From positions 35,765,115-35,829,114 of the forward strand of contig JBANSL010000012.1 in assembly GCA_037127255.1 (NCBI GenBank): a stretch of 64,000 nt of DNA, written 5' to 3'. Source of the DNA: Persicaria tinctoria. Taxonomy: Eukaryota > Streptophyta > Magnoliopsida > Caryophyllales > Polygonaceae. The notes under the pieces were generated by a model, which saw nothing but the letters and a program-made list of their open reading frames with translations, searched no databases and had not been told where the DNA came from. Made by a program: the position numbers and the translations under genes. Position 1 is the first letter of the stretch, and every line of letters begins with the position of its first letter. This document shows positions 57,139 to 64,000 of this stretch, piece after piece.

Positions 57139-57390
57139 TTATACAATAAAATGTCCAAAACTACATTTTAACCAAAAAAAATCCAAAACTATATTAATTA
57201 CATGACTAATCTTAGCCTTTCCTTTAATAATCTTAGATAGCAAAAGCTGCAACACGAGGTGAGTAAGTTGAGTATCCATTGAAACAATTTTCTTGTATTC
57301 TTTGATTTCTTCTGTGCAAGCTATCTTTTTCTTCAATCGTGATACTTTATTTCTATGCTCCTTGTAATGTTCAACTGCATAGGGAATCTG
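57139..57390 (-). pseudogene. Coiled-coil frame in the CACTA-like element, unknown origin
   Basis: An open minus-strand frame of about 84 codons after a cctag acceptor-like site. It starts QIPYAVEHYKEHRNKVSRLKK and continues KIACTEEIKEYKKIV, which is charged and heptad-like; the second half is hydrophobic and probably non-coding. Family not recognised; it may be a second captured fragment or part of an accessory protein. Confidence 0.35.
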
Positions 57391-57770
57391 CCTAGGAACA
57401 AAAGCAATTAAATTTTAGTATAGAGCATCAAAGAATTAGAAGAGGGTATCTGAAATTAAAGAAATAAAACAGGGAACAATTACAAAACCACCCACTTTTC
57501 TCACACATGAGTCAAAAGACTAAAGCTGCTGCTGAGCATAGAAAAAAAAACATAACAAACTAAATCACATAGCTAGGCAATTAATCCAAAAAATAATACA
57601 TATAAAGAGATGCTCAAACCCAAAACTTATGAGCAATGACTTCAAGCTTCATCTAATCCAAGGACATATAGAGTAACAAGTTTAGAGGCTAATGACCAAC
57701 ATAAAACAAAGCTGACTGACAAAACACTAATAAAGGTGGTTAACTTGTAGCACTTAATGAATTCAGAGGA

Positions 57771-57836
57771 TCGCTGAAGCTCCTACTCCAATTGAGTTAG
57801 CTTAAGCCTGCTACTCTCGAGTTGTTGCACATATGC
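57771..57836 (-). pseudogene. Captured exon of a TGA-type bZIP transcription factor
   Basis: Following a ggtgtag acceptor, the minus strand reads AYVQQLESSRLKLTQLE, a stop, then ELQR. AYVQQLExSRLKLTQLEQELQRA is the start of the leucine zipper of TGACG-binding factors, and host TGA genes have an intron just before AYVQQLE, so a genuine exon border was captured. A TAG replaces a Gln codon (57783-57785), and after ELQR similarity ends. Neither the basic region nor the DOG1-type C-terminal domain was seen nearby. Confidence 0.85.
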
Positions 57837-59294
57837 CTACACCAAGAAAACAAAAAAAAAAAGAACTGAGTGGGAATAGGATGAAACCCGCCAATTTTAT
57901 TGGTAAGTTAAAATTTTACTTGTAGGAATACGGCAAAACAAACGGTCTGATCTTAACAAGTTGCCAATCTACTAAGCCTCCTTTGACATGACTATTGAAA
58001 TGCATAAAAATAACAACAAATTCAGAAACCGGTTGAAATTGGAAGGCTAAGAATGCATTTGAACATTCGTAGGTTCATCTAGGTTTGCTATTAGGTGTCA
58101 TTTACCAAAACTAATAGCAATTGGATAGGTTCATCTAGGTTTCCTAAACTATAATCTCATCACAAAAATTCAATGAAAAAAGGAAATTATGTCCTCCGAC
58201 AACACCTCTAGACAAGAGTTTAAGATGATAGAACATGGAGGTCCGATATCATTCAAGGCCTCAACCCCTCTACCCAATTTGATCACAAGATTAAAAGTAA
58301 AAATAAAAAGTTCAAAATTCTGCTCCTGTGCACAAGGGAAACCAGTCAACTTTCCTAGTAAAATAATTTGTGGCACACAAATCATCCACTTCCCAGTATG
58401 TGGCCAATGAAAGACAAAATTAAATAAACGAAAAATTATGATCTCTATCAAAATTGCATTAAGAGATTAAACTACTCATGTACATACAAACACAAAATGA
58501 AATGAAAACTTTATGATCTTAATCAAAATCACATTCAGAGACTAATGAGATAATGCCAAATTAACCAAAGCTTGTGATGATGTTGCTTCCCCTTATGGCA
58601 GAATCCTCAAGTGGAATCACTATACTCTATATAAGGACAAAGTGCTCCCATGTTTTAACTATATAAATAAACTGGGCAGGAAACACATCAAACCTGATCC
58701 TTTCTAAAGGCAAGTTGACGTTATACATGAACTTACTTCCATCGTCATTTCCAGTCTAAGCAACTATCTGCGTGATAGAAAATTCTGGTTTCATTTCAGA
58801 TATTGATAATGGCATCCATGTACAAGCCTCACTAGTGTTAGACATAATGTATAGTCACCTAAGGACACAATAAGACACCCTTGCGACACAAAGTGTTGTA
58901 CCAAAGTACTAATTCCCTCAAGAAATTGGACTATAGTAGCATCAACAAGTGAGTCATATTTATCAAACCATCAATTAAAAGCAAACTCAAGAGGTATGAG
59001 CTTAGGCTAGAGCACAAACGAAACTTCAAAATTTTGACCCCATTGATTATAACCTCCATTGGTCAACTATAACAACACAATTAGAGGCGGCGTAGGGTTC
59101 AAATCCAGAGTGAAATCAATAATATAATCTGTTCACTTTCCTATATTACTCCCACTACATCGAGTGAAGATCCAAAACCTTCAAAAAACGAAGTCGGAGA
59201 GTTCAAATCCAAAGCTAAATCAAATTAATCCAGGAATGAAATTCCAAAAAAGGTAAGATCTAGTGTACGAAAAGGGAGAAAGAAATGAAATCAC

Positions 59295-59338
59295 CTGCTC
59301 AATCTGCCTCTCGACTCCTCTTGTCTGAACTCAGCCAT
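59295..59338 (-). pseudogene. Exon-like start fragment in the CACTA-like element
   Basis: On the minus strand ATG GCT GAG TTC... reads MAEFRQEESRGRLSR up to a cag|gtgatt donor, preceded by a GC-richer leader-like segment (59340-59640) with agagagatgg and ccctag phrases. It resembles a captured promoter plus first exon. Family not recognised. Confidence 0.35.
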
Positions 59339-60076
59339 TGTCGAAGGATCTTGAGCACACAGGAACCCTAGCACCCGTCCATCTCTCTCAGATCTGTTCT
59401 CGCTTTACCTGCCACGCTCTGCATTGATCTCGAACCCTAGCACACGAGAACTAGCCACGAATCCTCTCCTTCCCACGAACGAAATCACGACTAGCCAATC
59501 GCCCCCAAGGTCGACCATGGATGGATCTAAGGGTCAAGAAGGAGATGGATGAGCAGAGATTTAGATAAGCGAGTGAGAGAGAAGAAAGCTTCAGATCTAA
59601 AAGTTTATTTTTTAGATTTGAGAATGAGGAAGGCAAGGAGGCGTGGGCTGGCGATTATACGCTAGGTATAGGTTTTCTTTTCTTTTTTTATATAAAAAAA
59701 ATCAGCTTCGGAAAGTCCATTGTCGTAGCTATGGCGTGGCAAAAGGATGACAATGGCCACGGCAAACCCATGCCAATTCTAGTTGGCGTAGGAAATTTCT
59801 TATTTTTTGTAGTGGTAGCTTCGGCAACACATCCGAAGCTACTGTTTTGGTTTTTTTGTAGGATGTAACGTTTGCCGTAGCTAATGCCGTGGCAAAAGGT
59901 ACCAATTGCCACGGCATATGCCTGCCGAAGGTACCAAGGGTGGCAAATTTAATTATTTTTTGTAGTGTTAGTACAAGGTAGAAATATGAACCATTATGAG
60001 GGGAAACAATAATGTTAAAGGGAATTAAGTTAACTTGGAGGGGAAATATTCAAGTTATTTCACGTGTCGAATATAA

Positions 60077-60195
60077 TCGGGTTCGGGTGATTTCGGGTGT
60101 CAGATATTATCAAGTTCAAGTGATTTCGGGTGTCGGATATAATCAAGTTCGGGTGATTTCGGGTTTCGGATATAATCGGGTCGGGTGATTCGGTC
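60077..60195 (+). repeat. 33-bp minisatellite, about 3.5 units, in TCGGGT-rich DNA
   Basis: Units at 60077-60109, 60110-60142 and 60143-60175 and a partial unit after 60176 share ttcgggtgatttcgggt..cggatataa. The surrounding 60060-60370 is TCGGGT-rich, like the repeats at 16570 and 22140. Confidence 0.85.
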
Positions 60196-60370
60196 TTCGA
60201 GTTGTTGTCGGGTCGGTTCATTCGGGTATAATCGGGTTCTGGTTAATATCGGATTCGGATTACTATCGGGTTCGGGCGGAGTTCGGGTCGGATCAGCCGA
60301 TCTCGGTTCCGAACTTTTTAAAATTTATTTGAGTGTCAATCGAGTTCGGTGTCGGGTCATTCGGATTGGT

Positions 60371-61930
60371 TTTCTCATATCTCATAATCATCTCCATATT
60401 TATCATATAACATTTCATCATAAAATCCCATTCAATATCATATAATACTCATATATCATCCATCATGCTTGCAACAAATTCATATCATTACACAATTCAC
60501 ATAAATCCTGCTTTAAGTATAGATTCATATCATAACATGCTTTTTTTATAACTTACATACAAATCATCAAGCCACTGAACAAGTTAAATCAAGTAAGTCA
60601 ATTTCCCAAGGTTTCCCAAAACTCTTAATCTCAAACTAAGTCACTTAGTATTCAAAAAACTTTCTCAAATCTAACTTAGCAATTTTTATTGAAAAAGGTT
60701 TAACACTTTAACCAACTTGCAAAAGTATATTATTAAAAGAGTCCCGACATAATTACTTTATTTTAAAATCATCATCTTAAGGTTTTATAAATTCTTAACT
60801 CCAAGAATTATTTCAAAGACATCTCATAATTAATCACATAAAAGCCAACATTTAACAAGTACATTATTTTCATATACTTTTTGTAAATTGGCTTAATATT
60901 TAAGTAAATAAATCGGACAATTATAATTTAAATACTCACCAAATCAAAGAACCATTTAAATAAAAATAACAACCTTTAAACAATATAACAACACTTACTA
61001 AGCACTTAAGTAAATCATATTTCACAACTTATACAAAAAAAATTATTAAAGAAATACTTAATCGGTTAAATTATTCAGAATAATTTTAATAACAAATAAT
61101 TATACAATTGTATAACAATTAAATGCATAATCAAAACAAAACCCTAAATAACCCTTTTTAAATTTATGAAGCAAATTAGACCCAATTTCCCCAGGATTTT
61201 CGAAACAACCCCAGCTATGGCTGGGCCCCAAATCCAAACCTCTGAACCGATAAAAAGAATTTAGAAAATCTGTACCGAATCAGAATCAAAGAAAATCAAG
61301 TTGAACCGCTCTTTTCCCACCCTGTTTGTGCGAGAACGGAAAGAAGAGAAAGAGAACAGGATCGTCTGAGCTCTCTCGCTCTCACCTCCCTCCTGACTTC
61401 CGACCATTAACCCAACACAAGGAAGAAAAATGAAGCAGAAACAAACAAGAAAGTGGAAGATGCGGATGCTCACTTAGGGTAAAAAAACTTCGCCGAAAAA
61501 ATGCTCGGAGGCTTCGTCTGGCCTTGTCGGAGTTAGATCTACGTCGGAGGTGGCCTAAAACAAAGAAACACATCATAAATCCGGACCTTTAGGGCTGATT
61601 TGAGCGAAAGGAAGGAGTGGAGGCTCTTACCACTTGGTTCGAAGGAGGACAAGTGTAAAGGCTTGAATTTTTAAATCCTAATTTATCGGAAAAAGAAAAT
61701 CAAAATGAATTTAAAAGCGGAATCTAGTGGAAAAACTCTCTAGCTCGGACTTTGAACTCATAAAGCGGATTTCCGACCTAACTAAAATTTTGAGAACTAA
61801 CATGGCAACCTCGATTTTCGGTTTTTAAAAATCTAATGTTGCGAAAGAGAGAGTGGGAATTGGGATTCTAATGTCGGAAACTAATTTCAGGACCCCCTCG
61901 GGATTCAAGCTCGCAACGTCGAATAGACTT
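60371..61930 (-). repeat. AT-rich region then LTR-like leader, probable minus-strand gypsy LTR relic
   Basis: Long AT-rich, repetitive-looking text (60380-61160) is followed by a C-rich segment (61190-61650) with leader-like character on the minus strand. The arrangement resembles a minus-strand LTR and leader of another gypsy family, but no primer site or termini were found. Frames at 61261-61576 are not protein-like. Confidence 0.35.
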
Positions 61931-61939
61931 CGTCACGCG

Positions 61940-62519
61940 TCGGATCGGTTCTGGGACTCACTCAATATCAAGTCATAGACTCGACATCGACTCCTCTTGT
62001 GTTGGTCTCGAGTTGATTTTCACTCAACGTCGGGTCTGTGGTGTGCATATCAAGTGAGAATCCCTCTATATTGAGTCGTGTGACACGATATCAACTAACT
62101 TGGTCGATTCCGGGTGGTCTTTTCAATGGTCTTCAGGGACACGACATCGAGTCAACGAGTCGATTTCTGGTGAGGCTCCACTCGATATCGAGTGGTAGAC
62201 TCGATATCAAGTCATCTTGGTCGATATCTGATCAGGTGTCTTTGGTTGTGCTCAGCTTTACTCGATATCTGGGGCTCTTCAGTCGATATCTGGTACTTCA
62301 GTCGATATCTGGTGCTTCAGTAGAAATCAGCACCTATTGGTTTTGCCCCGAATTTACTCCGAATTTTGCAATATTAAACCAAAACTTGTGTAGACCTCTA
62401 TTGTTTCCAAATAAACATAAACTACACAAATTTGATATATTCCGAACCCAGAATATATAAAATATTAGAATAAAGAACGGAATTAAGCAAAAAGAAGTGG
62501 TGTAAAAGATGAACATCAA
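61940..62519 (-). repeat. Gypsy LTR fragment 'C' (minus strand)
   Basis: The right 190 bases match LTRs A and B; 61960-62330 is the word island (ctcgatatcgagt, cagtcgatatctggt, gactcgatatcaagtc). The fragment ends at the left margin of the island. A plus-strand frame (62038-62460) is made of these words and is rejected as a gene. Confidence 0.65.
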
Positions 62520-62720
62520 ATCACCCCATACTTAAGTTTTCTTGTCCCCAAGCAATAACTTGGATCGTTATTCAGGGGAAACCTGCAAAAAATCTCCACA
62601 TAGGGAATTCATTCTCATATTACCAACGACACTCAATTGCTAACCTCGAAAAGGTACTAGTGTCTTCAATTCCATGTATGTGGTGATAATGATTCGGGGA
62701 AATGGAGTAAAGCACTTTAA
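62520..62720 (-). repeat. 3' internal region adjoining LTR 'C'
   Basis: Minus-strand polypurine-like aagtatggggtgatt at the LTR border, then the phrase shared with 11701-12050 (cccYRagcaataacttggat, ctcgaaaaggtactaRtgtcttca). Confidence 0.6.
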
Positions 62721-63066
62721 CTGCAACTTTTTGAGGGTCCCCGATTGGGTTTTCTTCTTTCTTTTGGGTAATTCAACTGCAAAAGATAGTAGTTATCCTT
62801 TCCTTCACACTTCATTCTCTGGAAAACAGTAGAGAGCAAAAGACACAACCTTCTTCCTCCTAGTTTCTCCTCCTCTCGAATGCACCTGCAATCACACACA
62901 AACCAAAAAAAAATTAGCAAAAGAGAAGAAGCACGACCTCATCAGTGTTGCTGACCTCATCAGTGTTGCTGCTTAAACTCCAAAATAGAGGGTAGAACTC
63001 TATCCCGACTTCTCTTCTTTGTTCACATGTACAAATAAGCATTACAATGGAGAAGACCAACCCGGG

Positions 63067-63294
63067 CTTGGGTTCATAAGCTCTCACCTAGTGTTTGGGC
63101 TCGTAATAGGCTTGAAAGTATTTTCTTTCGCCTAGAGACCATCACGTAATAGGTTGAGAGCATCCACTCTCTTAGTCGGGGTTGGGTTCACATGTTCTCA
63201 CCAATTGTTTGGGCTCGTAATAGGCTTGAAAGTATTTTCGTTCGCCTAGAAACCATCACGTAATAGGTTGAGACCATCCACCCTCGTAGTTGGA
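63067..63294. repeat. 114-bp tandem duplication
   Basis: 63067-63180 and 63181-63294 are about 88 percent alike (tttgggctcgtaataggctt, catcacgtaataggttgaga). A smaller direct repeat, gacctcatcagtgttgctg, occurs twice at 62935-62972. Confidence 0.85.
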
Positions 63295-64000
63295 TGGAAA
63301 GTATATTCTTTTGCCACTACATTCGATCCCGACGCGGATCGATTTATCAGGTCGAAGTGCTGCCGAAATTTTGAGAGACAAGTTCATAGAGAAATTTTCT
63401 GTGGTACTTGTTAAATCCAGGCAGCCAATAACAAATATACCAAGGACCCAAAAACCAGGACAAACTTGAGACACAAATCCTCCCTAGTGGCTACCAAATT
63501 GCAACTAACTAGGAACCCTAAATGCTACCGCCTTTTCAACAAAATTGAAATATAACGAGTAGCCATGACATCAGTTTCTCCTAAAGTAAATTCAGAGACC
63601 GAGAATTCAAGTTAGTCAATTAACATCTTCGAACTAAATCAATTTGAGTCGAATACAAATCAAAACCCAATCAGCCTATGCCGAAGCCAAATTGAAACCA
63701 AAAATTGGCCTATGCCAAAGACCAAATCAAGACCCAGTTTCAACAAATCAGTCTCAGATTGCATCAAGCTAGCCGGTCCTAAGAAATCGAGGGACTAATG
63801 GAGTCATAAAATTGAAATGGTGAAATGAACTTACCCGCTAAAGGAGTCGTAGTTGAAGTGACGGTTTGACAGACGGCGGCGAGGTCTCCGGGTGAGAGGA
63901 AGACTAAAATTTGGGAATAAATTATGAAAGCCCTAAACAAAACAAATTTGGGTTGAACTGAAATTCAAATATTCAAGTGTATTTACCCGGAAATAATAGG
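63295..64000. other. Unassigned; possible first exon/leader of a minus-strand gene at the window edge
   Basis: Near 63830-63840 the minus strand has gcgg|gtaagt, a strong splice-donor consensus, preceded by a GC-richer 100-bp segment (63840-63900), like a 5' untranslated exon. No coding exon is identified. 63600-63780 has repeated gaagccaaattgaa/gaccaaatcaagac phrases. Confidence 0.3.

Larger units (their letters stand above)
56681..59967 (-). mobile_element. CACTA-like element, about 3.29 kb, carrying captured gene pieces
   Basis: Left end tactacaaaaaataattaa and right end ttaattattttttgtagtg are inverted repeats of the CACTACAAAAAA type; the first base is t instead of c at the left. A tta follows the right end and occurs at the left border, consistent with a 3-bp duplication. 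About 230 bp at each end is packed with cttcggcaa, gccgtagc and gctacggc words, the usual subterminal repeats. No TNP2-type transposase was seen. The interior has minus-strand exon-like pieces, including a TGA-bZIP exon. Confidence 0.75.

Noticed and set aside
62038..62460. 140-codon plus-strand frame
   Set aside because: Built from the palindromic word island of an LTR fragment; protein composition mirrors the repeat.

Overview
This is nuclear DNA of a flowering plant, most likely a eudicot. The only recognisable intact host gene is a group VII ERF transcription factor, with a single intron, at 18488-20664. Nearly everything else is layered transposable elements: Ty1/copia, Athila/Tat-like Ty3/gypsy, hAT, CACTA, Helitron-like, LINE-like and SINE-like. 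There are no bacterial, organellar or viral genes, no rRNA, no CRISPR array and no clear functional tRNA gene.

Layout. 749-1996: copia-type LTR and primer site, interrupted by a 496-bp hAT MITE with 8-bp target duplication. 2060-12300: minus-strand Ty3/gypsy material carrying many ACTCGATATCGAGT-like words. One of its LTRs (3738-11700) is split by a young copia element (4756-9469, 139-bp LTRs) and by a LINE-like retroposon (9489-11033). 13396-14746: decayed copia gag/protease ending at a Helitron-type terminus. 16570-23380: two direct copies of a TCGGGT-rich repeat that bracket the ERF gene; one holds a retroposon, the other a SINE-like tRNA-related insert. 23895-24173: a second hAT MITE. 24626-26612: LTR fragments. 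26993-27763 and 50321-50803: candidate minus-strand exons of an unidentified host gene, apparently separated by a nested retrotransposon complex at 28078-50057.

The 28078-50057 complex has outer LTRs at 28078-29265 (truncated) and 48657-50057, with near-matching 5-bp flanks. Inside it are an Athila-like reverse transcriptase relic (31430-32666), a non-autonomous LTR element with its own short ORF (about 32870-34440), and a complete non-autonomous Athila/Tat element (35081-44562, two 1454-bp LTRs, target duplication cttgc). That last element is itself interrupted by a 4380-bp hAT element (38680-43059, target duplication ctaaaaac) with a broken transposase. Right of the complex are a local duplication, a CACTA-type end, a second hAT transposase relic (53396-55790), a 3.3-kb CACTA-like element that has captured a TGA-type bZIP exon (56681-59967), more gypsy LTR relics, and a 114-bp tandem duplication.

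The most interesting signals are not genes. (1) Several different LTR families carry, inside the LTR, an island of short self-complementary GC-rich words peculiar to that family; islands differ even between the two LTRs of one element, and truncated LTRs tend to end there. (2) Three copies of a retroposon keep two 3' hairpins, the second by compensatory changes. (3) A roughly 88-nt repeated module sits in the 3' untranslated region of two otherwise diverged gypsy families. (4) hAT elements with a shared TAGGGCTG terminus have different subterminal word sets. All identities are read by eye, without alignment software or database search.
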